A DNA stretch of 64,000 bases, from the NCBI GenBank assembly GCA_027475525.1, contig JAMWFC010000132.1:124001-188000 (forward strand), read 5' to 3'. The stretch's first letter is position 1. Every line of letters begins with the position of its first letter. Below are positions 31,699 through 44,569 of this stretch, piece by piece. The DNA is from Macrolepiota albuminosa. Its lineage: Eukaryota > Basidiomycota > Agaricomycetes > Agaricales > Agaricaceae. Both the position numbers and the translations under genes were made by a program. The notes under the pieces were generated by a model. That model did not search any database. It was not told the origin of the DNA and saw only the letters and a program-made list of their open reading frames with translations.

Positions 31699-33600
31699 TT
31701 ATCCTTCCACTTTAGAAGGGCTTTCAGGATAGCAAGTGTTTCCAACTCATGAATAGCATAGTTCTGCTGTGCAGCAGTGAACTTATAAGATATAAATCCT
31801 GCTGGTCAGCAAGTTTGCCACGTTTTACCTTGGCCAAACATGGCCCCAACCCTGGTCTTTGATGCGTCGCATATGAGCCAAATGGGCTCGTCAATGCATG
31901 GATCAATTGGCTGGATCACTGGCATTTTTGTGCAAATGCACTTAATTATCTCAAAATACCGCTGATGCAGTGGTCTCCAGTGAAAAGGGGACCCATTCTG
32001 GGTCATGGCCATCAGTAGCCCAGTGTATGCTGTAATATCTGGCAAAAAGTTACCAATGTAATTTACAAGTCCAACAAAATGCTGGATATCATTATATGTG
32101 TGTGAGATATGCCACTCTTGAATTTGGTCGAGTTTATCCATGTCTGGGTAAATATCCTTCTGATCAATGACGTGACTGAGACAGTCTATACTAGGTGCGT
32201 ACAATTCACACTTCTTCTATTTGAGGTAGAGACTAGCCTTACATAGTCGTTTGAATATGACTCATAGGTGCTGCTCATGCTCCTTGATGGAATCAGAAAA
32301 GATGAATATATTGTCTAAATAGACGTGCATAAACTTCCCAATTACGTCTTGAAAGATGGAGGTCATTAACCTCTGGAATGTCGCTGGTGCATTGCAATCA
32401 CCAATCTGCATGATATTACTCACAAATGTCCCCATCAGGGACAAAAACAACGTCTTTGGTATATCCTTTTTGCATATGCAAACCTGTTTGTATACATTTA
32501 TAAGGTCAATTCTCGACCTATATTTTGCTATGGCAACATCTTCACGTATGACTTCCTGATTTGGAAGGAGTGTTACGTCCTTGACTGTATTATCATTGTG
32601 CTGTCATGCATCCAATGCAGTTTGTAATGTCCCATCCTTCTTGGAAATACACAGTAAAGGTGCAGCTTGCACCGCTGGTCATGGTTCCCACCACTTTGCG
32701 TTTATGTATCTGTTTATCTTTTCACAAAGCTGATCCTGTAGTGCTTGTGGACAGTGAGCAAGTGGTACTTGTACTGCTTATTATCATCAATGAGATTAAT
32801 CTCATGATTAACCTCCCACCACGGAGGAAGTTCTTTCTTTGTTCCATTGACAATATCAGCAAACTCATATTGCCATTGCTGGTGCAATTGAGGAATATCT
32901 TCCTCAGTAAGGCTCACTGCCTTGCCTTTCCCTTTTGATATGCATGCTATTTGTGGCTGAGCCTTTGGTTCAAATTGCTCTCGTAAGGCACATATGTGCT
33001 CTTTTGTGAGATCCTCTGGGTTCAACCTTATGACTAGTTGCCTCCTTGCTACTCTTGTCATATTCAATGACGATTGCACACTTCTTGCCTTCAGCAATAC
33101 ACCATTAAATATGATATGCGACGCTTTGGAGATCTCATCCTCCCATGCATGACAGTATACTTCTCCTGTCTGGGTTGACTGCACCCTTTCCATAGTATGT
33201 GTCACCATTGATGCTACCAACTCGTTCCACTCTCGTGGCATTTGTGGGTTATACACCCATTGCACTCCTGGCCAGGACACTAGTCGATCTATTAATGACC
33301 TTGTGCTTCCCAACGTTCCCATTGTACTATATACCTTATTCTTGACAAGATCCTCAACCTTTACTCAAGAGCTAGTCAGCTGACACTCACTCTACCCCAC
33401 GTCTACCACGCTCATTCTTATGCTGTATAGCCTGCTTAAGCTTTCTATTCATACACCCGACCACATCCAGGTGCTTCCTCTTCTTCAGAGTTTCTTGAAA
33501 CTCTTCCTCAGACATCAGTATAGCCAGTGAATCTGCTGGCAAGCTTTTTGGTGGGACATGTTCATCCTCCACCTCCTGTACAGTTGCTCTCTTGTGACCA
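31699..33600 (-). pseudogene. Gypsy G1 pol, N-terminal half: linker, reverse transcriptase, RNase H start
   Basis: The minus strand shows a post-protease linker (MSEEEFQETLKKR near 33500). RT fingers and palm follow, with the QIGDCNAPATFQRL box near 32400 and a catalytic box YLDN near 32310, where YLDD is expected. The RNase H start (CDASKTRVGAMFGQG near 31850) runs to DKLM at 31692. Several stops and frame breaks are present. It continues, across the 16-kb insertion, into 13825-15560. The changed catalytic Asp means it was dead even apart from the insertion. Confidence 0.85.
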
Positions 33601-33605
33601 TCTAG

Positions 33606-35752
33606 TCAGTTGCATTCATCACGCCACTTTTCAGTTGTGCAATAGCACCTTAGGCACCTATCCATGTCATTTAGCAGCGTACAGGGGAGGCAGACCACTG
33701 CCACCCCTTGACGGTTCTCTATCGTGATCAGTCCACCAGGCTCATGCCTGAACCAAGGATGGTCGTCAGGATTGGTGATTATCTCAGCAAAAAGAGAATC
33801 ATCGCCATATTCCTGCACCACTTCTATCCAGAAGTCGTCGCTGCCCAGGCTAGGGGGCTGGGATGAAGGCAATTTGCCTTCGAGCATCTCAGCCAGCGTA
33901 ACAGGTATATCGGGGTGCTTGTGCTCCCCAGATGATGCTGGGTCCATGACTTCATGCTCCTTGAGCAACTGGGCTGCTACATCCCACTTTTCACGCTGCT
34001 CCCTGAGGCAAGTGCTTTGCCTCTGTTCATCATCATGCATAGCGCATACTTCCAGGACATGCTCTCTGAGCTCCTGGTAGCGGTGGAGAGGTAGATCCTC
34101 TCCATCTGGGTCTATGCAGCAGTCTGCCTGCACATATTCATGAGGCTTGTTAGCCTCCCCAACTACATCGCTCTCAAAGTAGTGAGACAAGCAGTCTGCC
34201 ACTTTGTTGAGTTCACCTTTAACATAGGTGATGTCAAACTGGTATCTTGACATGTAGTCTATCCAACGTCGCTGACGTGGCAACAAGTTCACCTGAGTTT
34301 TGAAGAACTCGAGTGCCTTGTAATCTGTTATGATGTGGATGGGATATCCCATCAGCTTATCCTCCCACTTGAGGAGGTCCTTGAGTATGGCGAGAGTCTC
34401 CAGCTCATGCACAGCATAGTTTTGCTGGGCCGTCGTGAATTTCTTTGACATGAACCTTGCTGGGTGGCAAGTCTGCCAGCTACTTCCCTGACTGTACATG
34501 GCTCCAACACCTGTCTTAGACACGTCGCAAATGAGCCATATCAGCTCGTCCCATCTAAGATCGATTGGTCAAATCACTGGAGTCTTCATACAGATCCGTT
34601 TGACCATCTCAAAGCACCGCTGGTGCAGCGGCCTCCAATTGAACAGTGACCCATTCTGTGTCATGGCCATAAGTGGTCCAGTATAGGCCATGACATCGGG
34701 CAAGAAGCTCGATATGTAGTTGACCAGGCCAATGAATCATTGGATGTCATTGTAGTTTTGTGGTGTGCGCCACTCCTGAATGCAATTGAGCTTGTCCTGA
34801 TCGGGGTGGATACCCCGCTCATCTATGACATGCCCTAGGCAGTCTATACTCTGAGCGTAAAGCTCACATTTCTTCCACTTCAAGTACAACTTGTACTTGC
34901 ATAGTCGTTTGAATACGACTCTGAGGTGCTGCTCATGCTCCTCCATAGAATCCGAGTAGATGAATATGTCATCTAAGTAGACATGCATAAAACATTCTAT
35001 TATGTCTCAAAAAATAGAGGTCATTAGCCTCTGAAAGGTTGCAGGAGCATTACAGTCTCCAATCTGCATTATGTTGCTCGTGAACATGCCCATGATGTCA
35101 TTAGCCTCTGAAAGGTTGCAGGAGCATTACAGTCTCCAATCTGCATTATGTTGCTCGTGAACATGCCCATGATTGATGCAAATATGGTCTTGGGTACGTC
35201 TTTGGTGTGAATGCGCACCTGCTCGTAAGCGTCAGTAAGGTCAATCTTCGAGCAATATTTTGCCCGAGCCACATCTTCCTGGATCACCTCCTGATCTGGT
35301 AAAGGAGTTACATCCTTTATAGTATTGTCATTGCGCTGATGCACATCAAGAGCTGTTTGAAGAGTTCCATCCTTCTTTGGGATGCACAATAATGGTGCAG
35401 CCTGAGCAGTGGTGCATGGTGACCACCATTGAGCATTCAAGTAGTGATTAGTTTTATCGCGTAGTTGTTTCTGAAGTGCGCGTGGACAGCGCGGCAAGTG
35501 GTACTTATATTGCTTGCTCTCGTCTATGAGGTTGATCTCATGGTTCACCTCCCACCATGGCAGGAGCTCCTCCTTGGTCCCATTGACCATATCAGCAAAT
35601 TCTTCTTGCCATTGCTGATGCAACCGAGGTATATCTTCCTCACAAAGGCTTGTCACCTTCTGCTTCCCCTTCATATGCACCAGGGAAAGTACTTCCACCA
35701 TCTCTGAGAGTGACCAAGGCGGCGGTGCATATTGCTTGTGCATTGCAAGCAC
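33606..35752 (-). pseudogene. Second gypsy G1 copy: reverse transcriptase and RNase H
   Basis: RT runs from 35752 (GDCNAPATFQRL near 35130) to 34737, with an intact YLDDIFIYSD box near 34970. RNase H (34523-33606) contains HELETLAILKDLLKWEDKLMGYPIHII, the uninterrupted form of the site where the 16-kb element is inserted in the other copy. The frame is broken at 35021-35174 by a 77-bp duplication; counted once, both sides are in phase. After VVCLP (about 33690) the frame degenerates, and at about 33605 the sequence switches to the linker of the other copy. Integrase and 3' LTR are missing. Confidence 0.85.
35021..35174. repeat. 77-bp duplication in G1 reverse transcriptase
   Basis: 35021-35097 recurs exactly at 35098-35174, separating the GDCNAPATFQRL part of RT from its YLDD part. 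One copy restores phase. Confidence 0.92.
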
Positions 35753-38700
35753 CGAGTAACACTGTCATCAGGTATATGTAGTCTTAGCAGAGAACCCACT
35801 GCCACTGCCTTATAAGCCACAAGGCTTTTTCTCTTGTGTACAAGTGAGTACACTACGGACACCTCGTCTGACGCTGGCTGGCAATATGCTAGTCTGACGG
35901 TCATCTGTCTCTGGTGCGTGTTTCGTGCACACATGGCCACCACCAGCTCATTCCACTCCTGTGGCATTTGAGGGTCGTATGCCCAGTCATACTCCAGAAG
36001 GGGTGCTGGTTGTTCCCATAGGGACCATGTGTCCCCCTCTCCTGAGGCTTCCGCCTCTCGGATGCTGTCTCTCAAGTCATCCAACTTGACTCGTGAGGAC
36101 GTAGGTGGACATACATCCACTGAGTCCTCCTGTTGTCTTGCCTTTTGATGGCACTTGTCTGGAGGCTTTGCGCCTCGAATATCAGGAGCGATTATTTGCT
36201 CATCGCTCCTCTTGGAGGCTTGATACTCCTTCTCGCTCATCATCACCACGTTGTGGTCTGCGCTCAGTCCAGGCATAGCCTGCACTTCCTCCTCCACATC
36301 CTCCACCGCTGGCACTCTGCGCCGGCCAAGTCATGGAGACTCCTTGCAGGCATAGCCTGCACTTCCTCCTCCACATCCTCCACCGCTGGCACTCTGCGCC
36401 GGCCAAGTCATGGAGACTCCTTGCATTTCTCCATAGTGCGATGACGTCGCAGACAATTATCAGTGTCATCTGCTGTAGCTTGTTCAGCTGGGATCACTTT
36501 CCCATTCACTAGTACCTGACAGTGGTCAAAGTCTAATATGACTTTGTTACGCCGCATGAATGGCGTTCCCAGTATCATATCATAGCAATCGAAGTTTGCT
36601 ACGTCCATGTATTCCCGGCTATGTGAGCCCGGTGTCTGAACAGTCACATTCGTCTCATACTGCACCATAGCCTGGCTTCCTACAGTGCCCAGCTGTAATG
36701 CCAATGGTGTATCCAACTCCTGCATGGATATTCCGTACACATGGGTGAACTGGGGCGTTATGCCTGACGTAGTACTCCCAGAGTCCCATAAGGTCCATGC
36801 CTTGTGGCCATCTACGTCCACATACGAGACCAGGCACTCCTTGTCTGCCTGTTTCAGTGTAGGGCGCTGCAAAGTGTCCTCTGCACGACGAAGAGTCACC
36901 TTCTTCATCTGAACCACGTTATTCTTTTCGGGATCATTTGTAGACGGCCAATCCGTCATCGCTGCTAGGCACTCGGAGTCGCTGTTGCAACTGTAGTACT
37001 CATTGTTGTAGATGTCGTCATATACGTTGACTATGACGTACTCCTCCCCCTCCACAACCACACTCTTGGGCTCGGCGCCCGATGCCTCCTCTGGGGGCTC
37101 CTGGTCGTTTGTGGGGTGCTCTGCCTCAGACTCGGCAGACACGTCTCCGTCACTCCCACTCACGGCTGCAGTATGTGCAGCTTGAAGGTGGGCGCGGGGT
37201 GTATACCCCTTCCTTGGGGCTCCCGGCTTTGCAGGGCAGTTGGTAGTGTAGTGGCCTGGTTGGCCACACACGAAACAAGTCCCCGTCTGACCTGGTGGGT
37301 TGGCCGGCTTGAAGTCTGGCCTTGGTTTAGGACGTTTTCCATCCAGCGTCCGCTCTGGATGTGGGCGGCTCTGCCCTCGGTTTGCAGCAGGGGTTCTGCA
37401 TACCACAAACCACGTGTTGCGGTCACGATCCAAATTGGCCTTTTTGGCCAAGAAGGTCTCCACATACTGACTCTGTGAGGGTGTCCCAGCAGGCGGTAGT
37501 CGCCTGGTTCCTCCTTTGTGTCCACTCTGATGTTTGTAGTGGTTAGCAGTCTTCAGGGACTGCTCATACCTGATGGCATATGCCACAAACTCTTTCACAT
37601 TGTTGACTTCTGGGGACAGTCTGTCCTCACGTATCAGATAGCGGCGCACGTCTGCTGGAATGCCATCCAAGAATGTTTTGAGCATTGTATACCCGTCCGG
37701 GTATACTGCCATATTCTGGGCATGGTCGTTAAGGGTATCATAGAACTCTTGCACTCCCAACTTCTTGGTGTACTTGGCGGACTGGAAATACCGCCTCGCA
37801 TCCTGGAGCGTTGAGGGGTGCACAAATCAATCGTACAGTCCTGTAAGGACTCCTTTGAACGTCCAGTCATACTGGACACGGTTGACATGCAGTACTGCCT
37901 GTCGAAACCACCCTATGGCCTCTCCAGCCAAGAACTCAGGAAGAATGAAGATCCGTTCTCGTTCCATATGGTCGCCTCCGTATAAGCACATGGCGAGATG
38001 GGTGCATACATCCATTGCCCAATCCTCCAAGTCGCTGAACTTGGACGCGCCTGTATAGGCGCGAATATGCCTACTGTCTGCTTTAAGCAGCTTTATCCCA
38101 TCTGGTAACCGTAAGGTTACACCCAGGGCATCATTGACTACTTGATGCAGGCGATTGTGCATGGCTTCACGATGCATTCAAATGGCCTCCCGCTGACCCG
38201 GGGATCTAGTTGCCAAATCAGCGGCCTGGGGAAGTGACTTCCCTCGTCCACCTTGCAGAGGAGGTCCCGAGCCTCCTTGACTGTGGGCATAATTGCCCTC
38301 ATCTCGAGGAGTCAACCTAGGGCCGTCATCCTGGCCGTTACCAGGGGCATCATGTCTTGTGGTGCCATCTCGATTGAGGAAGTCTCCTCGATCATGATCG
38401 TTGTGCCGCTCTGGGACTGGAGAAGCTTGATTCTTCTGAATTGACAATGCATCTTGTCAATAGGCTTAGTGCTCTCGAATACAATGCCCTGATCATCGAT
38501 AAGGGACTGTCCCTTAGTCCTGAGGTCGCCATTGTGCATACGTTGATACGCAACTCTGTCGCTCAACATTTCCACCATGGGCACGCGCAGCATCACAGAT
38601 GCCTCGCTCTCCACCTTGAGCATGGTACTATCGTGCCCATCTGGACCTGACATATCTGTCCTATGGTCTTGGTTATGCATGTGTGGGGGCTCCTCACGCC

Positions 38701-39484
38701 ACCCTTGTCCTGCTGGAGTATAGAAAGTACTCACCGGTTTTACTTCGGGCACTTCTTGTGTCCGTGCTAGTGCCTCCACTAGCTCGAGTCCAACATCTTG
38801 ATTGCAATGTGCCGAGCATTCCTCGGAAGTGTGGCTCCAGGGGGTTGAGGCCCCCAATTGCCATGTGGCCTTCCGCTGCACATACATTTGCAGCTCCATA
38901 GTAAGCACTCTTACCATCAAATCAGTATATTTTGTACTGAATACATTGGGCACTTTGTGCCCTTGTCGCCTAAGTGCTACTATATGTGCTGACGCGTAGC
39001 GCTCGAGTCGTGCTTGGGTGGTGTATTTCATCACCTCTGGGTGCAAGTCCCAGAACACCCGCAAGCGCACGGTGTACGCGGTTTTCAGCCGCTGTTCCTC
39101 TGCTCCGGTGTCGTCGTCACTTGACGACTCCATCACCTCCTCTGGAAGCTCTACAACCTCCGGAGCTTCCTCCACTGCTGGTGTGCATGGGAATCGGTTT
39201 TCTGCGCGGGATACTTCAGGCCTTGCAGCCTTCTCTGGTACCTCTTCTATGCGGGCTTCCACTATTTTAGAAGGCATTGAGCCCATGGTGGACCGCCTGG
39301 TCCCACTACTCCAGCTCAGAAGAAGAGCTCTCTCAGTCCGTACTGACAACTCAGTGTCTCCTGGGGTGCCATAGGCGCCTGTTGACTGTCGGCCATCCTC
39401 AAGGGGCCCTTTTGAAGCTAACCGGCTAGACGGTCGCAGTCCTCCTGGCAACTGCGTAACTGGGGGAGTTAGTCCCCCTGGCAT
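35671..39484 (-). pseudogene. Second gypsy G1 copy: gag, protease and linker
   Basis: Gag begins MPGGLTPPV at 39484. It is acidic in the middle and frameshifted near 38440 by a small deletion relative to the intact frame at 40287-41864; TGA codons lie near 38178, 37824 and 36408. The capsid core is at 38170-37600, with a CCHC knuckle CFVCGQPGHYTTNC near 37250. A retropepsin follows with LWDSGSTTSGI near 36780 and DMILGTPFM near 36560. The linker to RT (36315-35671) is thrown out of frame by the 77-bp duplication at 36270-36423; counting it once restores phase with gag-protease. The charged, Cys-poor N-terminus is typical of fungal gypsy Gag. Confidence 0.85.
36270..36423. repeat. 77-bp duplication at the G1 protease-linker junction
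   Basis: 36270-36346 recurs exactly at 36347-36423. One copy restores phase between protease and linker frames. Confidence 0.92.
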
Positions 39485-39837
39485 CTTGTCCTGGAGACAT
39501 TGCTGACCGTTCTGCTGTGAGCTTTCAGCTCTCCGGGCCTCGCTTTCATTTCCGGTCAGGTCGGTGCTCTGACCTCGGTCTCAAGCCTTGGGTCTTGCCT
39601 GACTCGCATTGGACGCTGACGTGTCCTGAGTGTCTGCTGGGTCTTCCCATAGGTCGTGGGCATTCCGCCCGCCGTCAGTGGACACTGCAGGTATGGGATT
39701 ACTCATTGATTCCCTGTTTGAAATTTGCACAGTGTGGCTGTGCAAGAAGCTCGAGAAGCTGATAGAGTTCTGTCAACGAACTCAGCGACTGACGTCGGAT
39801 GCTAGACAATAGATCCTAGCTGGTGGATTCAAAAAAA

Positions 39838-40153
39838 TGTAACGAAGTTACAGGAATTGTGAGAGCTTAAGGTTCACACTGCACAGAATCAGACCAGTCC
39901 GGTCTATTGACTATGTAGTATAAACACAAAAGATTGTGAGAGCTTAAGGTTCACACTGCACAGAATCAGACCAGTCCGGTCTATTGACTATGTAGTATAA
40001 ACACAAAAATAAGCTGCTTAATAAGCAGCACATGTACGTATATATATGGTAAGGTAACTAATATATTAATATTATATTATAATAATCATAATATAATATC
40101 TACTACAGTAAGTAAAGCTATGTGGCCAACACCACATAGCGGACTATGCTACA
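39838..40153 (-). repeat. 5' LTR of the second G1 copy
   Basis: On the minus strand it starts TGTAGCATAGTCC at 40153 and ends CTTCGTTACA at 39838. A 77-bp duplication (39856-40009) inflates it; counted once it is 239 bp. It lies between the 5' leader of the copy on its left and gag sequence of the outer copy on its right, so this element inserted into the outer copy's gag. A long AT-rich stretch (40060-40110) probably holds the TATA region. Confidence 0.65.
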
Positions 40154-42230
40154 TTCTCGGTGTACTTGAGAAATCCCGCCTTGCATCCTGTAGCGTTGAG
40201 GGGTGCACGAATCGATCATACAGTCCTGTAAGGACTTCTTTGAACGTCCACTCATACTGGACACAATTGACGTGCAGTACTGCCCGTCAAAACCACCCCA
40301 TGGCCTTTCCGGCCAAGAACTCAGGCAGAACAAAGATTTGTTCTCGTTTCATATGGTCGCCTCCGTATAAGCACATGGTGAGATGGGTGCATACATCCAT
40401 CACCCAATCCTCCAAGTCGCTGAACTTGGATGCGCCTGTGTAGGCACAAATATGCCTACTGTCTGCTTTACGCAGCTTCACCCCATCTGGTAACTGTAAG
40501 GTCACACCCAGGGCATCATCAACTACACAATGAAGATGATTGTGCATGGCTTCACGATGCATCTGAATGGCCTCCCGCTGACCCAGAGATCTAGTCACCA
40601 AATCAGCGGCCTGGGGAAGTGACTTCCCTTGTCTACCCTGCAGAGGACGCCCCGAGCCTCCTTGACTGTGGGCATAATTGCCCTCGTCTTGAGGAGTCGA
40701 CCTAGGGCCATCATCCCAGCCATTACCAGGGGCATCATGTCTTGTGGTGCCATCTCGATCATGATTGTTGTGCTGCCCTGGAACTGGAGAAGCTTGATTC
40801 TCCTGGCCCTGCATGACGAATTGACGATGCATCTTGTCAATGGGCTTAGTGCCCTCAAATACAATGCCCTGATCGTCAATAAGGGACTGTCCCTTAGTCC
40901 TGAGGTCGCCATTGCGCATATGTTGATATGTGACTCTGTCGCTCAACATTTCCACCATGGGCACGTGTGGCATCACAGATGCCTCGCTCTCCACCTTGAG
41001 CACGGTACTATCATGCCCATCCAGGCCTGACATATCTGTCCTAAGGTCTTGGTTACGCATATGTGGGGGCTCCTCACGCCACCCTTGTCCTGCTGGAGTA
41101 TAGAAAGTACTCACCGGTTTTACTTTGGGCACTTCTTGCACCCGTGCTAGTGCCTCCACTAGCTCGAGTCCAACGTCTTGATTGCAATGTGCCGAGCATT
41201 CCTCAGAAGTGTGGCTCCAGGGGGTTGAGGCCCCCAATTGCCATGTGGCCTTCCGCTGCACATATATTTGCAGCTCAATAGTGAGCACTCTCACCATCAA
41301 ATCAGTATGTTTTGTACTGAATGCATTGGGCACTTCGTGTCCTTGTCGCCTAAGTGCTACTATATGTGCTGATGCATAGCGCTCGAGTTGTGCTTGGGTG
41401 GTGTATTTCATCACCTCTGGGTGCAAATCCCAGAACACCTGCAATCGCACGGTGTACATGGTTTTCAGCTGCTGCTCCTCTGCTCTGGTGTCGTCGTCAC
41501 TTGACGATTCACTCGCCTCCTCTGAAAGCTCTACAAACTCTGGGGCTTTCTCCACTGCTGGCGTGTGCAGAAATTGGTTTTCTGTGTGGGCTACTTCAGG
41601 ACTTGCAGCCTCCTCCAGTACCTCTTCTATGTGGGCTTCTGCTATCTTAGAGGGCATTGAGCCTGCTGCGGACCACCTGGTCCCACTACTCCGGCTTGGA
41701 GGGATAGCTCTCCCAGTCCGTACCGCCAACTCAGTGTCTCCTGAGATGCCATAGGCGCCTGTTGACTGTTGGCCGTCCTTAGGGGGCCCTTTTGAAGCTA
41801 GTTGGCTAGACCGTTGCAGTCCTCCTGGCAGCTGCATAACTGGGGGAGTTAATCCCCCTGGCATCTTGTCCTGGAGACATTGCTGACCATCCTGCTGTGA
41901 GCTTTCAGCTCTCTGAGCCTCGCTTTCATTCCTGGACAGGTTGGTGCTCTGACCTCGGTCTCAAGCCTTGGGTCTTGCCTGACCCGCATTGGACGCTGAT
42001 GTGTCCTGGGTGTCTGCTGGGTCTCCCCATAGGTCATGGGCATTCTGCCTGCCATCACTGGAAACTGCAGGTATGGGATTACTCATCAATTCCCTGTTTA
42101 AAATTTGCATGGTGTGGCTGTGCAAGAAGCTTAAGAAGCTGATAGAGTTCTGTCAACAAACTCAGCGACTGATGTCGGGTGCTAGGCAATAGATCCTAGC
42201 TGGCAGATTCAAAAAAATGTAACAAAGTTA
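40154..42230 (-). pseudogene. Gag of the outer gypsy G1 element
   Basis: An intact 525-codon frame (41864-40287) parallels 39484-37900 of the second copy, showing what an unbroken G1 Gag looks like. It begins MPGGLTPPVMQL, has a variable acidic region, and ends in the capsid core (LEDWVMDVCTHLTMC). It is truncated at 40154 by the LTR of the second copy. Upstream, 41865-42216 is the leader, ending in a 14-bp LTR remnant TGTAACAAAGTTAC at 42217-42230. Its continuation is probably 33600 downward, with the middle of gag and protease lost. Confidence 0.8.
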
Positions 42231-44446
42231 CGCATCCTGGATCGCAGGCCAGGACCACCCAGGGCAACGAGTTGGGATCTCGTGGCCTTCAAGACACGGG
42301 CGGAACTGGCTATGATAGCCCAGAAATCCCGGAGCGCAGAGAGCCCAGAGACCCTTCAGAAAGGGAGAGTACTGCCACCTCGGGTGCAGAAGATAGTGAA
42401 GAACACTTGACTGCAAGGGATATGTCAGAATTGATGGAGTTACCCAATGAGTTGGACGATGAGCAGAGGCTCAAGGAAGACACGAACCTACTCCATTGAC
42501 AGGCGAGGGTGGAAGATGGTACATCGGAACATGCTGATAATGGGGGACTGTCAGAAGAACAAGCCCAAGCAATAGATTCTGCTAGGAATAATCTTACCAA
42601 GGTAGACCGAGAACGTATTGACCGTAGATACATCAATATATCCATGACTGCAAGGAATGAGTCAGGGATTGATAATGAGAGAGATCTGCAGGAGAGCACC
42701 TCTAAAGACAAAGGGAAAGGAGTAGATCCTCGTACTTGGGGAAATCTACATTTGACAAGGGAGGAAATCGACCCCGAAATACAGGAAAGGATCCTAGAAG
42801 AGTACAACTTGGCTCAACAGGAATGAGAGGCCAAGGACAGAGAAGCAATAGACCTTCAGGCTGAAGGGAAGAAGATCATTTGGCATGGGAGGACCATGGT
42901 GAAGACAAGTCGGAGGTAGAGCCAGAAAATGATGATTGAGAAAGTCGTCGTAATACCAGGAGGGCTGAACGTATGCAGGCAGCTCTTCTCAAAGCCTACC
43001 GTGAAATAGAAAAGAAAGAAAAATCATGCGCTAATAAGAAAGGATGCACCTATGAGGTTCCCAAAAGCTATGAACGCAACGTCAGAGAACTCCTCTCCTG
43101 GATGCAGACCAATGCCAGGGAAAACAATGAGAGCTCACCGGAAGACGAACCAGAAATCGGGTATAGAAAGAGAAAAGACAACTCTAAGTATAAGGCCAAG
43201 GATAGAAAGGAAGCATGCACCAAAGCCTTGAAACCTGTATCTCAAATTGAGGGAAGAGGTTCACTGGGAGCTGCGTTCCACAGGATTCAAACCTTGAATG
43301 ATGTGGGCTATAATGACAATGGCTCAGAATCACCGTCGGATGACAATAGTGATGACTCTTCAAGCAGTTCTGATACCAAGAGTTCCTCATCAGACGCTGC
43401 ATCGATTAGCAGCCAAGGAAGTCGATACCGGGGAAGAAGACGACGATCCAGAAGAGATGGCAGGTCTAGATGCTGATCCAGAGGAGCGCATAGGCCAAGG
43501 AGGGCTAGGAAATCTAGCAGAAGTCGAGACTTGATAAAGCCGATGCCACCATCGCCTTATGATGGAACAGCTGATGTACAGCAGTTTGTTCTTATCTAAC
43601 TGTTCTCTGTACCTGAAACATGGTCGAGTTAGCAGAAAAAGACAGGTGCTGGTAATCTCACCGTTCCTGAAAGGCAGAGCTTGGAGATTCTACTCCTGAG
43701 AGGTGTCCTTGAACCCTGAACGTTGAGGTGTTGATAGGTTTTTTGAGGGACTTTTCAATGATTGTTTTCCAGTGAACTTCTGCAACCAACAATGGAACAA
43801 GCTGAGCAGCTACCACCAAGGAAAACATGCAGTTCGTGACTATGTGTCCAGGTTGGAAGAGCTGTTTGCTGTCGTTGAGTTCATTGGTTACCGGGAGAAA
43901 ATTGTCAAGCTGTTCAATGGGTTCAGACCATCCATGAGAAAGGAATTGTATAAAAAGGGACTTACCCCAGAAACCTCCACCTGGAATCAAATACTACAAG
44001 AAGCAGAGTTTATTGAGAGATCGGAGCTAGTCGATGTGGAAGAGAATCATACCTCGGAAGCACGACACCATAAACCGCATGCCCATTCAACCAAGCATGA
44101 TAAACGAGATTGACAGAACAAGAGATCTGGTCACCGTAAGCACCATAAATCTCCATATCATAAACATACCAATAGCACGCCGGGATTCTCATTGGCAAAA
44201 GCCAAAACCAGTGGAAATCCAGAACATAAGGCTAAAACAAGTAAGCCCAATGAAAAGCACTATCCTCGTAAGTTGAGTAAGGAGGAGGAAGAGGAATATA
44301 GAGCTGGAAATAAGTGTTTTGTGTGTGGAGGAGTGGGGCACTTTGCCCGCAATTGTATGCAAAACCGGATGGCCAAATCTAGCTCAGGAAAACCCCCTGG
44401 GATCCAGTCTAACAGCGTCAGGCTTGATTTGAGGGAAATTGATTGA
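42231..44446 (+). pseudogene. Gypsy-2 gag
   Basis: The element starts abruptly after a fragment of another LTR. A TGG at about 42237 may begin its primer-binding site. Gag is spread over one path with stops near 42498, 42825, 42945, 43475, 43697, 44112 and 44445 and a frameshift near 42870. Most stops are TGA flanked by sequence consistent with a former CGA. Features in order are acidic N-terminus, Ser/Asp-rich run (43320-43420), capsid core (43640-44030, including VRDYVSRLEELF and FNGFRPSMRKEL), and a zinc knuckle CFVCGGVGHFARNC at about 44314-44355. It would package RNA if intact. Confidence 0.85.
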
Positions 44447-44569
44447 CAATGGGAGGAGGCCTTAGGGGATACCACTCAGGGTCTATCGGTTGGATTTCTT
44501 GAGATAAGGGAACCAATCAATGAGGAGCCTGTTTCAGAAGGCACCAGTGGAGATGAAACAGCTTGGGAT

